Of a stretch of DNA of 64,000 nt, positions 49,742 to 58,770 are shown one piece after another (positions within the stretch are counted from its first letter, which is position 1; every line of letters starts with the position of its first letter). This stretch comes from Okibacterium fritillariae (GTDB lineage: Bacteria > Actinomycetota > Actinomycetes > Actinomycetales > Microbacteriaceae). Location of the stretch: assembly GCF_900167575.1 (NCBI RefSeq), contig NZ_FUZP01000002.1:62001-126000 (forward strand), written 5' to 3'. Under the pieces are notes generated by a model. The model ran no database searches. It worked only from the letters and a program-made list of their open reading frames with translations, and was not told the DNA's origin. A program made the position numbers and the translations under genes.

Positions 49742-50857
49742 ATGACCGACGAACAACGTCCCCAGGGCGAGCCGTCCGTGCCGCCCACGCCTCCGCAGTC
49801 GTGGCAGGCTCCCGGCGCGAACGGGCAGGCTGCCGGGCAGCCCGTGCCGACATGGCAGCAGGGCGGGGCGCCGCAGCAGCCGTATGGGCAGCCGCAATCA
49901 TATGGGCAGACGCAGTCATATGGGCAGCCGCAGTCTGCCGGTCAGCCTCCGCAGCCGCAGGGCTACGGCCAGGCGCAGCAGCCCGGCCAGCCTCAGGGCA
50001 ACGGCCAGCCGCAGCGGTACGGGCAGTCTCAGCCCTCTGGTCAGCCGCAGCAGTATGGGCAGCCGCAGCAGTTCGGCCAAGCTCAGCAGTACGGGCAGCC
50101 GCAGACGTTCGGTCAGCAGCCGTCGCAGAATGCTCAGCCCCCGTCGGCCGCGCAACAGGGCCAAGCATCGGGCCAGGCATCGGGACAGGCGCCGGCATAC
50201 GGGCAGCAGGCTCAGCAGTACGGTCAGCCGCAGGCGTTCGGTCAGCCGCAGCAGTATGGGCAGTCTCAGCAGTACGGCCAGTCCTCGCCCGCTTCTCAAC
50301 CGTCGGCTCAGCAGGCCACGCAACAGCCGCAGAGCTCCGGCCAGACGCACTACCCGAGTCAGACGCAGTACCCGGGCCAGCCGCAGGGCTCCGGCCAGAC
50401 GCACTACCCGAGTCAGCCGCAGCAGTATGGACAGCCACAGCAGTATGGACAGCCGCAGCAGTATGGCCAGCCTCAGTCCGGTGGCCAGGGCGGCGCGGGC
50501 GGGCAGGCCGTCTACGGCGCGCCCGCGCAGGCACCGGTCGGCTACGGGGCATACCCCGGGTATGACCAGGGCATCGCGGCGGCCAGCGCGATCCCGGTGA
50601 AACCGTCGAAGCCCCGGCATCCGCTCGCCACGACCGGCGTCGTGCTGGGCGTCATCGGCGTGATCGGCGGCATCATCTTCGGGTGGACACTGCCCGTGGC
50701 CATCGTCGCGCTCGTACTGGGCCTGCGCGCCCGCCGCAAAGAACCCCACGCGTCGGGCATGGCGCTCGCCGCGGTCGTGACGGGAGGCGTGGGAACGCTG
50801 CTGTCGCTCGCCTGGTTGGCCTACAGCATCCTGACGATCATCGACTATCTGAAGTAA
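49742..50857 (+). CDS. DUF4190-type membrane protein with long YGQPQ-repeat domain
   Basis: 371 residues, with GAAGGAGA upstream. About residues 30-265 are a low-complexity repeat of Tyr-Gly-Gln-Pro-Gln units with few charges, like prion-like domains. Residues about 290-371 are a DUF4190-like module: [19 protein letters not shown] opens the first membrane helix, then a short basic loop ([11 protein letters not shown]), a second helix and a C-terminal KYL-type end. The repeat region is probably cytoplasmic. The last 20 bp overlap the 3' end of the convergent methyltransferase gene. Confidence 0.85.
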   Translation: MTDEQRPQGEPSVPPTPPQSWQAPGANGQAAGQPVPTWQQGGAPQQPYGQPQSYGQTQSYGQPQSAGQPPQPQGYGQAQQPGQPQGNGQPQRYGQSQPSGQPQQYGQPQQFGQAQQYGQPQTFGQQPSQNAQPPSAAQQGQASGQASGQAPAYGQQAQQYGQPQAFGQPQQYGQSQQYGQSSPASQPSAQQATQQPQSSGQTHYPSQTQYPGQPQGSGQTHYPSQPQQYGQPQQYGQPQQYGQPQSGGQGGAGGQAVYGAPAQAPVGYGAYPGYDQGIAAASAIPVKPSKPRHPLATTGVVLGVIGVIGGIIFGWTLPVAIVALVLGLRARRKEPHASGMALAAVVTGGVGTLLSLAWLAYSILTIIDYLK

Positions 50858-52043
50858 CGCGCTCCACGAGAAGCGCCGTGTGGCGGCCGGCGACCCGGGT
50901 CAAGATCAGGGTCGCCGAGCCGCGGCCCTTCGGGGCCAGGCGCTTGCGGAACGCGGCGGGATCGACATCCACACCGCGCTTCTTGATCTCGACGGTGCCC
51001 ACGCCACGCTCCTTCAGCTCGCGCTTGATGCGCTTCTCGTCGAGCGGCCACCGCTCGAGCACCCGGAACACCGACGCGAAAGGCGTCTGCACGGCTTCGT
51101 CGCCCGTCAGATAAGCGATCCCGTCGCTCACCATGCCGGCACCCACCTGCGTCGCCAGCTGACCGATCAGACGCGCCCGGATGACCGCGCCATCCGGCTC
51201 GTAGACGAACTCACCCAGCTCGCGCACGTCCACGTCGGCGCTGTCGGCATCCGACACCAACTCGTCGCTGCCCGCCGCCGACAACACCAGGGCCGCGCGA
51301 CGCACACCCGCCCGCGCCAGCGAGCCGAACCACAAACCCATCTCCACCACCTGGCCGTCGACGCTCACCCACTGCGCCTCGGCCTCGGCCGGAATCAGTT
51401 CGCGATCGAACCCGGGCCCGAGCTTCACACCCGTCGGCAGGCGCGACGCCACATCGAACACCAGATCGAGCGACGGCGAATAGTCCGACGGCTTCGTCAG
51501 CCGCGACGTGTTCTGGTGCCCCGCCGTGCGCCGGGCCGGATCGAAGAACACGGCGTCCACCGCATCCACATCGAAAGCCGCCGCATCGCCGTGCTCGGCC
51601 CGCGCCGAAGGGAACGGCGCCAGGTTGTAACTCGCCACGACCGCCGTCACCTCGTCGGAATCGACCGCCGTGACATCGAGATCGAGGGCGGCCAGAGCCA
51701 TCGCATCGCCGCCGTTGCCGCAGCCGAGGTCGGCGACCGAACGGATGCCGGCCGCCTGGAACCGCCCCGCGTGCACCGCCGCGACCCGCAACCGGGTGGC
51801 CTGCTCGAGGCCCGCCTCGGTGAACAACATGCGGCTCGCGAAATCACCGAACTTCGTGACGGCCTTGCGGCGCAGACGCGCCTGCGTGAGCACGGCCTGC
51901 ACGAGCGCCGGCGCATGACCCGCCTCGCGCAACCGGGCGACGGTCGACACCGGATCGGACGCCAGCGCATCGACGTCGATCGAGTCGAGTAGCGTGAGGC
52001 CTGCGGGGGTCAGAAGTTCGACGAGCTCGGTTTTCTCCACCAC
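50838..52043 (-). CDS. SAM-dependent methyltransferase-like protein (THUMP-like domain family)
   Basis: 401 residues from GTG 52043. The N-terminal part is helical. The Rossmann methyltransferase core (about 100-220) shows [19 protein letters not shown] (SAM loop), [13 protein letters not shown] and [12 protein letters not shown], where DPAR replaces a DPPY-type motif. The C-terminal roughly 80 residues ([20 protein letters not shown], then [19 protein letters not shown]) fit the actinobacterial THUMP-like domain, suggesting an RNA substrate. The actual target is unknown. Confidence 0.8.
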   Translation of the reverse strand: MVEKTELVELLTPAGLTLLDSIDVDALASDPVSTVARLREAGHAPALVQAVLTQARLRRKAVTKFGDFASRMLFTEAGLEQATRLRVAAVHAGRFQAAGIRSVADLGCGNGGDAMALAALDLDVTAVDSDEVTAVVASYNLAPFPSARAEHGDAAAFDVDAVDAVFFDPARRTAGHQNTSRLTKPSDYSPSLDLVFDVASRLPTGVKLGPGFDRELIPAEAEAQWVSVDGQVVEMGLWFGSLARAGVRRAALVLSAAGSDELVSDADSADVDVRELGEFVYEPDGAVIRARLIGQLATQVGAGMVSDGIAYLTGDEAVQTPFASVFRVLERWPLDEKRIKRELKERGVGTVEIKKRGVDVDPAAFRKRLAPKGRGSATLILTRVAGRHTALLVERVTSDSR

Positions 52044-52106
52044 GTCAACCTACCGTCAACCTTCCCGGGCCGAGGCCAGCCGTCCGCGCACGGATCGCCG
52101 CAATAA

Positions 52107-52133
52107 TTGGCACTCACGTTGCACGAGTGCCAG
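52107..52133 (+). promoter_or_regulatory. CIRCE operator 1 upstream of groES
   Basis: TTGGCACTC-N9-GAGTGCCAG, one of two CIRCE-like dyads (consensus TTAGCACTC-N9-GAGTGCTAA) bound by the heat-shock repressor HrcA. It overlaps the -35 element. Confidence 0.85.
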
Positions 52134-52148
52134 CCCGTTGCCTACACT
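52119..52148 (+). promoter_or_regulatory. groES promoter
   Basis: TTGCAC (52119-52124) and TACACT (52143-52148), 18-bp spacer. It lies between and across the two CIRCE dyads, so HrcA binding would block it. Confidence 0.7.
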
Positions 52149-52152
52149 GGCA

Positions 52153-52179
52153 TTAGCACTCTCGCAGTGAGGGTGCTAA
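52153..52179 (+). promoter_or_regulatory. CIRCE operator 2 upstream of groES
   Basis: TTAGCACTC-N9-GGGTGCTAA, one mismatch from the consensus. It covers the expected transcription start. Confidence 0.92.
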
Positions 52180-52247
52180 CGCCCGCCGGGCCTCTCGTCC
52201 ATCGGGCCACCAGTCCATTTCGTACGTTGTTCAGAAAGAGGTCAACC

Positions 52248-52544
52248 GTGTCGGTCTCCATCAAGCCGCTCGAGGATCGCATCGTCATCAAGCAGGTCGA
52301 AGCCGAGCAGACCACTGCTTCCGGTCTCGTCATCCCCGACACCGCCAAAGAAAAGCCCCAGGAGGGCGAAGTCGTCGCCGTCGGCCCCGGCCGCATCGAC
52401 GACAACGGCAACCGCGTTCCTCTCGACGTCGCCACCGGCGACCGCGTCATCTACTCCAAGTACGGCGGAACCGAAGTGAAGTTCGACGGCAACGACTACC
52501 TCGTGCTCTCGGCTCGCGACGTGCTCGCGGTCATCGTCCGATAA
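52248..52544 (+). CDS. groES: Co-chaperonin GroES
   Basis: 98 residues from GTG 52248 ([21 protein letters not shown]), with AAAGAGG upstream. The mobile loop [21 protein letters not shown] that contacts GroEL and the roof loop are present. Controlled by two CIRCE sites. No groEL follows: a terminator-like stem and the rarD gene come next, so the chaperonin partner is encoded elsewhere. Confidence 0.97.
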   Translation: MSVSIKPLEDRIVIKQVEAEQTTASGLVIPDTAKEKPQEGEVVAVGPGRIDDNGNRVPLDVATGDRVIYSKYGGTEVKFDGNDYLVLSARDVLAVIVR

Positions 52545-52590
52545 CGACGACCCCCCCGCGCGGCAGCTACGCAGCGCACCAGAACCACCG

Positions 52591-52623
52591 CAACGCCCCG
52601 GATGCTTCGGCACCGGGGCGTTG
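52591..52623 (+). terminator. Terminator after groES
   Basis: 11-bp arms CAACGCCCCGG and CCGGGGCGTTG, with an inner TGC-TTCG-GCA stem. Only a weak T-tract (TCGCGTTCG) follows. Confidence 0.7.
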
Positions 52624-52727
52624 TCGCGTTCGTGGACGGGTGTCGGCCCGCCGACAGCCGGCTCGCGCTGGCAGGAACACGAGCATTCGTGGCCGTTCTT
52701 CCGCGCAACCAAGCCCGGGCGCAGGTC

Positions 52728-52733
52728 TAACAT
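52728..52733 (+). promoter_or_regulatory. -10 element of rarD, leaderless
   Basis: TAACAT ends 7 nt before GTG 52741. No ribosome-binding site in between. Confidence 0.5.
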
Positions 52734-52740
52734 CGAGAGA

Positions 52741-53784
52741 GTGCAAAACCCCTCGGACCCGTCAGAGGTCGACCTCGACCTGAACCTCGCGAACACCCCC
52801 GCCACCGCGCCCGGCGCCGCCTCGAACGCCGCGCCCGACGCATCCGACGGCCCGGCCGCACCCGCCGCCGCGCCCGCACCTGCGCTCACCGATGCCGCGC
52901 ACCGCCGCGCCGGCCTCATCTACGCCGTCTCCGCCTACGGCCTCTGGGGCGTACTGCCCCTCTACTTCCTCACGCTCGTGCCCGCCGGCCCGTGGGAGGT
53001 CGTCGCCCTCCGCATCCTGTTCTCGCTCGTCTTCTGCGCCATCCTCATCGCCGTCACGCGCGCGTGGAAACCCTTCGTCGCCGTCGTCAAGCAGCCGCGC
53101 ATCCTCTTCACCATGGGGCTCGCGGGCCTCTTCATCTATGCCAACTGGCAGACCTACGTCATCGCCACGCTCACGGGCCACGTGGTCGAGGCGGCGCTCG
53201 GCTACTTCATCAACCCCATCGTGACGATCTTCCTCGGCGTGCTCCTGCTCAAGGAACGCCTGCGCGTGTCGCAGTGGCTGGCCGTGGGCATCAGCATCCT
53301 CGCCGTCGTCGTGCTCACCGTCGGCTACGGCCGGCTGCCCTGGATCTCGCTCGTGCTCGCGTTCTCCTTCGGCTTCTACGGCCTGATCAAGAAACGCGTC
53401 GGCGGGTCGGTGGATGCCGTGTCCGGCCTCGCGCTCGAGACCGTGTGGCTCGCGCCCGTCGCCATCGTGCAACTCGTCATCGTGGGGCTCACGACGGGCA
53501 TCACGTTCGGAAACGTGAGCATCTGGCACACGCTGCTGCTCATTGCATCCGGTGTGATCACGGCCGTTCCGCTGCTGTTCTTCGCCTCGGCCGCCCGGCG
53601 GCTGCCGCTCGTGTGGATGGGGTTCATCCAGTACGTGGCGCCCATCATCCAGTTCGCCGTCGGCGTGGCGATTCTGCACGAGGCCATGCCCCTCGAGCGC
53701 TGGGTCGGATTCGGTCTCGTGTGGGTCGCGCTGGTCATTCTCAGCGTCGACGCGATAGTGGCCACAAAACGCCAGCGCAAATAA
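52741..53784 (+). CDS. rarD: EamA-family transporter RarD
   Basis: 347 residues from GTG 52741; the start is set by the leaderless -10 and excludes an upstream non-family stretch. After a roughly 55-residue Ala/Pro/Asp-rich cytoplasmic tail come ten predicted membrane helices of the drug/metabolite transporter fold. RarD hallmarks are YGLWGVLPLYF near the start, RILFSLVF, ANWQTYVIA and EAALGYFINPI. The substrate is unproven; the chloramphenicol-sensitivity name comes from other species. Confidence 0.88.
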   Translation: MQNPSDPSEVDLDLNLANTPATAPGAASNAAPDASDGPAAPAAAPAPALTDAAHRRAGLIYAVSAYGLWGVLPLYFLTLVPAGPWEVVALRILFSLVFCAILIAVTRAWKPFVAVVKQPRILFTMGLAGLFIYANWQTYVIATLTGHVVEAALGYFINPIVTIFLGVLLLKERLRVSQWLAVGISILAVVVLTVGYGRLPWISLVLAFSFGFYGLIKKRVGGSVDAVSGLALETVWLAPVAIVQLVIVGLTTGITFGNVSIWHTLLLIASGVITAVPLLFFASAARRLPLVWMGFIQYVAPIIQFAVGVAILHEAMPLERWVGFGLVWVALVILSVDAIVATKRQRK

Positions 53785-53799
53785 ACCTTCCCCCAGAGC

Positions 53800-53837
53800 G
53801 TTACACGCGCGTAACATGACCGGAACGTGGCGGGACC
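53800..53837 (+). promoter_or_regulatory. Possible GlnR-like site upstream of livK
   Basis: GTTAC-N6-GTAAC-N6-GGAAC-N6-GGACC follows the spacing of actinobacterial GlnR boxes (gTnAC-n6-GaAAC repeated). Only the first two half-sites match well. It lies about 80 bp upstream of livK and overlaps the rarD terminator. Confidence 0.35.
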
Positions 53838-53848
53838 TTCCCGCCTTT
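53829..53848 (+). terminator. Terminator after rarD
   Basis: GGCGGGA-CCT-TCCCGCC followed by TTT. Compact 7-bp stem. Confidence 0.65.
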
Positions 53849-53913
53849 AACGTGACCTAACGGCACCTTCGCAGTTGTCGTGCCCTTACATCAGCGACGT
53901 CATAAGGAGCACC

Positions 53914-55269
53914 ATGAGCAACACAGCGCCACTTAGTTCCATTCGCAAGAAGCCGCTGCGCTACGCAGCGGGTATCGCCGCCTTCACCGTGTCAGCTCTC
54001 GTGCTGACCGGATGTACGAGCGGTGGGTCCGGCGAGGAGACGACCTCTTCCGCCTCGGCCGAATCGTGCGGGCCCGACGCGGCCACCTCGACTCCGAACC
54101 TCAGCCCCGCAGAACCCGCGGCGGCCGTTGCTCGTGACACCAAACTCAAGATCGGCACCATCCTGCCGACGACCGGTAGCCTCGCCTTCCTCGGCCCGCC
54201 CGAGATCGCCGGTGTGCAGCTCGCCGCCGACGACATCAACGCGTCGAAGGACGGCGTCCTCGGCGGTAACGTCGAGATCATCAACCGCGACTCCGGTGAC
54301 ACCACCACCGACATCGCCACCCAGTCGGCCACCGACCTCATCAGCCAGGGCGTTTCGGGCATCGTCGGTGCGGCATCCTCGGGTGTCACCAAGACGTTCA
54401 TCGACCAGGTGACGCAGGCTCAGGTCGTGCAGATCTCGCCGGCCAACACGGCGCCCGAGTTCAGCGACTACCCCGACGGCGGCTACTACTTCCGCACCGC
54501 CCCCTCCGATGTGCTGCAGGGCCGCGTGCTCGGCAACACCATCGTGGGCGACGGCAACGAGAACGTCGGCATCATCTACCTGAACGATGCCTACGGCACC
54601 GGACTGACCGACAACGTGACGCAGGCTATTGAGGCAGCCGGCGGCAAGGTCGTCGCATCCGAAGCCTTCAACGAGGGTGACAGCCAGTTCAGCGCCCAGA
54701 TCGACGCCGTGCTCGCCGAAGACCCCGACGCCATCGCTGTGATCGCGTTCGACCAGACCAAGGTCATCATGCCCGAGCTCGTCGGCACCAAGGGCTTCTC
54801 CGGCGGCAAGACGTACTTCGTCGACGGCAACCTGTCCGACTACTCGAAGGACTTCGACAAGGGCCTCCTCAACTGCGCCAAGGGCACCCTGCCCGGCGTG
54901 TTCGCCGAGGATGACTTCAAGTCGAAGCTGCTGGGTGTCGATCCCGACCTGGCCGACTACAGCTACTCCGCCGAGTCATACGACGCCGTGATCCTCATGG
55001 GTCTCGCCGCGATCGCCGCCGGTGACACCACCGGCCCGGCCATCCAGTCGAAGCTGAAGGATGTTTCGGAGGGCGGCACCAAGTGCACGGCCTTCGAAGA
55101 GTGCGCCGACCTGCTCGCAGCCGGCACCGACATCGACTACGACGGCATCTCCGGACCGATCACCTTCGACGACAACGGTGACCCCACCGAGGCGTACATG
55201 GGCATCTACCAGTACGGCAAGGACAACACCTACGCCCCGCTGAACGTCGAGTTCGGCTCGCTCAAGTAA
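53914..55269 (+). CDS. livK: Branched-chain amino-acid ABC transporter substrate-binding lipoprotein
   Basis: 451 residues from ATG 53914, with AAGGAG seven bases upstream. A lipoprotein signal ends LVLTGC, with Cys34 lipidated. The mature part is a type I periplasmic-binding fold: KIGTILPTTGSLAFLGPPEIAGVQLAADDIN, the VGAASSGVT loop and VGIIYLNDAYGTG. It delivers a ligand, probably a branched-chain amino acid, to LivHM. The permease genes lie 1.7 kb away on the other strand. Confidence 0.9.
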   Translation: MSNTAPLSSIRKKPLRYAAGIAAFTVSALVLTGCTSGGSGEETTSSASAESCGPDAATSTPNLSPAEPAAAVARDTKLKIGTILPTTGSLAFLGPPEIAGVQLAADDINASKDGVLGGNVEIINRDSGDTTTDIATQSATDLISQGVSGIVGAASSGVTKTFIDQVTQAQVVQISPANTAPEFSDYPDGGYYFRTAPSDVLQGRVLGNTIVGDGNENVGIIYLNDAYGTGLTDNVTQAIEAAGGKVVASEAFNEGDSQFSAQIDAVLAEDPDAIAVIAFDQTKVIMPELVGTKGFSGGKTYFVDGNLSDYSKDFDKGLLNCAKGTLPGVFAEDDFKSKLLGVDPDLADYSYSAESYDAVILMGLAAIAAGDTTGPAIQSKLKDVSEGGTKCTAFEECADLLAAGTDIDYDGISGPITFDDNGDPTEAYMGIYQYGKDNTYAPLNVEFGSLK

Positions 55270-55288
55270 GGCACAACTGCAACGGTCT

Positions 55289-55320
55289 CGGGCCGGGTCT
55301 CCTCACGGAGGCCCGGCCCG
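55289..55320 (+). terminator. Terminator after livK
   Basis: CGGGCCGGG and CCCGGCCCG arms with an inner CTCC-TCAC-GGAG stem, about 14 paired bases, followed by TTCGCG. Confidence 0.8.
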
Positions 55321-55406
55321 TTCGCGTGGCACCCCGTGAGATGCCGCGACCGAGGCTGTGCCGCGAACAGGGGAGTGCCGCCACTGGCCCGTCGGCCCCG
55401 GCGGTG

Positions 55407-55474
55407 TCTTAGCCCCGCCGGCGCCTCAGCCCTGCTGGTGCCTCAGCCCTGCCGGCGCCTCAGCCCTGCCGGCG
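55407..55474 (-). repeat. Four 17-bp units spanning the stop of the HAAS-like gene
   Basis: Read on the minus strand the unit is CGCCGGCAGGGCTGAGG, each copy containing TGA (TAA in the outermost). Copies start on the plus strand at 55407, 55424, 55441 and 55458. The gene's own stop (55462-55460) lies in the innermost copy. Confidence 0.88.
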
Positions 55475-56476
55475 CGACGCCGCGAAGGTGATCCATCCAT
55501 CGACGATGCGCCAGGCCGCGACCGCGCCGACCGCGATGGCCGCGACGATGTTGACGACCTTGCCGCGCCCCGTCCACTCGGCAATGCCGACGGCGCGCGC
55601 GAACTCGGGGTTGATCACATCCTGCGTGAGAAGGATGGAGGCGATCACCGCGAAAGCGACGGAGAGCGCCGCACCGGTGAGGAACAGCATCCGGGTGTAT
55701 CGGCCCGTCGACCACAGTGCATATGCCCAGACGATCTCGAGCACAGCGAGCAGGACGAAGACGCCGACCCACAGCGGCCACAGCGCGGGCGCGAGAACCG
55801 GGATGGTCTCGCCCGACGCGTCGGTCACGAACGGCCAGAACTGCTGCCCGATGAGCGCGGCGATCCAGGCCGCGAGCAGCACGGTGGTGCAGACGAATCC
55901 GGCCAGACCCGGCTGCCCGGCACGCGGCGGCTGTGGCAGCGCGTCGAGCGAGAACGGCACGAGGGGCGACCGGTCGGTGCGCGTGCGCTCGACGACGACG
56001 AAGGCGAAAGTGGTCCAGAACGCGACGTGCACGCCCGCCGAGATCGCGAGCCCGATGGCCGAACCGATGACGCCGCCGAAGGTCGCACCCGTGAGCGCCT
56101 GGATAGTGGCCGAGGCGACGGCGGCGAGCGGCACGATGATCGCCAGCAGGAGGATGAGCAGCTGCTTCCACGCCAGGTAGTACTCGGGGCCGAGCAGGTG
56201 TAGGGGGCGATCGGCGTAGCGGGCCGCCAGGCGGGCGGGTTCGCCGAGACCGGTCAGGATGTCGCGCTCGGCGTGTGAGGCGTCCTCACCGCCCTCCAGG
56301 CGCGCCTCGAGGGCATCGGTGATGCTGGCGCGCAGTTCGCGATCGACGTCGGCGCGCTGCGCCTCGGGGAGAGCGCGCACGACGGCCCAGATGTAGCGGT
56401 CGGTGAGAGTAACACCGGAGGCGGCGGTGGCGCCGGCGCCGGGGGTGGGAGCGGAAGCAGAGGCGGAGGCGTTCAT
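55460..56476 (-). CDS. Multi-pass membrane protein of the PadR-linked permease-prefix (HAAS-like) type
   Basis: 338 residues from ATG 56476. The N-terminal cytoplasmic domain (about 25-105, LTDRYIWAVVRALPEAQRADVDRELRAS, then AERDILTGLGEPARLAARYADRP) matches the small helical HAAS/DUF1700 prefix domain. About six hydrophobic segments follow. It overlaps its PadR partner by four bases (ATGA), the standard arrangement of this module. Function unknown; family members are usually envelope-stress or permease-regulatory proteins. Confidence 0.8.
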   Translation of the reverse strand: MNASASASAPTPGAGATAASGVTLTDRYIWAVVRALPEAQRADVDRELRASITDALEARLEGGEDASHAERDILTGLGEPARLAARYADRPLHLLGPEYYLAWKQLLILLLAIIVPLAAVASATIQALTGATFGGVIGSAIGLAISAGVHVAFWTTFAFVVVERTRTDRSPLVPFSLDALPQPPRAGQPGLAGFVCTTVLLAAWIAALIGQQFWPFVTDASGETIPVLAPALWPLWVGVFVLLAVLEIVWAYALWSTGRYTRMLFLTGAALSVAFAVIASILLTQDVINPEFARAVGIAEWTGRGKVVNIVAAIAVGAVAAWRIVDGWITFAASRRQG

Positions 56477-56808
56477 CGTGCGGTCCCTTCGGTCAGGTGC
56501 CGGAGCGAGTCGGTGAGACGCTCCCAGTCGGCAGACAAGCGCTGGGCGAGGTCGATGCCCGCCTGGCTCGTGCGGTAGAACTTGCGCGGGCGGGCCTCGT
56601 CGGTGTTCCACTCGCTCGTGAGCAGGCCCTGCGCCTCGAGGCGCCGGAGCAGCGGGTAGAGCGTATTGCCCTCGACCTCGATGCCCGCGGCCTCGAGATG
56701 CTCGAGCAGGGCGTAGCCGTAGTTGGGCGTGCGCAGCGCGAGGAGGCAGGCGAGCACGGCCGTGCCGCGCCTGAGCTCCTGAAAGTACGTCGCATCCTTG
56801 TCTTGCAT
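56473..56808 (-). CDS. PadR-family transcriptional regulator
   Basis: 111 residues from ATG 56808. Winged-helix core: GTAVLACLLALRTPNYGYALLEHLEAAGIEVEGNTLYPLLRRLEAQGLL, then EWNTDEARPRKFYRTSQAG. It probably represses its own promoter. The start is fixed by a strong -10 exactly 7 nt upstream; longer frames run through the promoter. Cotranscribed with the membrane protein. Confidence 0.9.
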   Translation of the reverse strand: MQDKDATYFQELRRGTAVLACLLALRTPNYGYALLEHLEAAGIEVEGNTLYPLLRRLEAQGLLTSEWNTDEARPRKFYRTSQAGIDLAQRLSADWERLTDSLRHLTEGTAR

Positions 56809-56810
56809 GT

Positions 56811-56844
56811 GCCACACGTTAGTGTGTGCCACACAGTATGTCAA
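56811..56844 (-). promoter_or_regulatory. Promoter and probable operator of the PadR module
   Basis: Minus strand: TTGACA (56844-56839), 17-bp spacer, TAACGT (56821-56816), then 7 nt to ATG 56808, so the mRNA should be leaderless. Plus strand GTGCCACAC is a direct repeat (about 56809 and 56826), and CACAC-GTTA-GTGTG is a dyad over the -10, a plausible PadR site. Confidence 0.7.
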
Positions 56845-56897
56845 CGACAAGAGCCCGAGCGGCGCCGGGCGCGCCCCCGGACCCGGCGCACACAAAG

Positions 56898-56927
56898 AAG
56901 CCCCGACCGTGCACGCGGTCGGGGCTT
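56898..56927 (-). terminator. Terminator of the livHMGF operon
   Basis: 12-bp arms AAGCCCCGACCG and CGGTCGGGGCTT with a 6-nt loop. Reading out of livF, CTTTG follows. Confidence 0.8.
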
Positions 56928-56968
56928 CCTGCGTCGCGGGTCGCGCAACGCGTGGGGGATGCTCGGGG

Positions 56969-57786
<818 letters not shown>

Positions 57787-57790
<4 letters not shown>

Positions 57791-58770
57791 GCCTCGTCCT
57801 TCCCGTGCTTCTGTTCGTGGTCATCGTGCTCGTCGGCGTGACGCGCGGCGGCGGCCTTCTCGGCCTCCTCGACCGGGTTGGGCCCGTCGATGTCGCCGAG
57901 GTCGGTGTCGTGGTGCGCGCCCAGGTAGGCGTCGATCACGGCCGGATCCTCCATGACCTTCTCGGGCGGCCCCTCGGCCACGATCTTGCCCTCGGCCATG
58001 ACGATGACCCAGTCGGAGATGTGGCGCACCATGTGCATGTCGTGCTCGACGAAGAGCACGCTCATGCCCTCGCTCTTCAGGTCCTTGATGTGCCCGAGGA
58101 GCGACTGCGTGAGGGCCGGGTTGACGCCGGCCATGGGCTCGTCGAGCATGACGAGGCGCGGGTTGGTCATGAGGGCGCGCGCCATTTCGAGCAGCTTGCG
58201 CTGGCCACCCGACAGGGATGCCGCGTAGTCCTCGGACTTCTCGTCGAGCTTGAAGCGCGCGAGCAGTTCCTCGGCTTTGGTCGTGATGTCGGCCTCCTCA
58301 CCCTTCCACAGGGCGCGGAACAGGGCGCGGAACAGGTTCTCGCCCTTCTGCTTCTGCGCACCGAGCAGCATGTTTTGCAGCACGGTGAGGCGGCCGAGGG
58401 ACTTGGTCAGCTGGAACGTGCGCACCATGCCCGAGCGCGACACCTTGTAGGCCGAGACGCCCGCGAGGGACTTGCCGTCGAATTGCCAGGTGCCCGTGTT
58501 GGGCTTGTCGAAGCCCGTCAGCAGGTTGAAGAGCGTGGTCTTGCCGGCGCCGTTCGGTCCGATGAGGGCGGTGATCTGGCCGCGCGGAATCTCGACGTGC
58601 TCGACGTCGACGGCCGTCAGGCCCCCGAACTGCCGCGTCACGCCGTCGGCGATCACGATGGGGTCGGTCTTGCGACATCCGGGGCCGACGGGGCCGTCGA
58701 CGAGCGGATGTTCGAGCACGGAGGTCGCCGTGCCCGCGGGCGTTGCTGCAGAAGACGAGTGATCAGACAC
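57787..58770 (-). CDS. livG: Branched-chain amino-acid ABC transporter ATPase LivG
   Basis: 327 residues from GTG 58770. Walker A GPNGAGKTTLFNLLTG, signature SGGQRKLLEMARALM, Walker B LVMLDEPMAGVNP, with the LivG-type insert after Walker A. A His/Asp/Glu/Lys-rich tail of about 25 residues follows. Overlaps livM by 8 bp. Confidence 0.93.
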
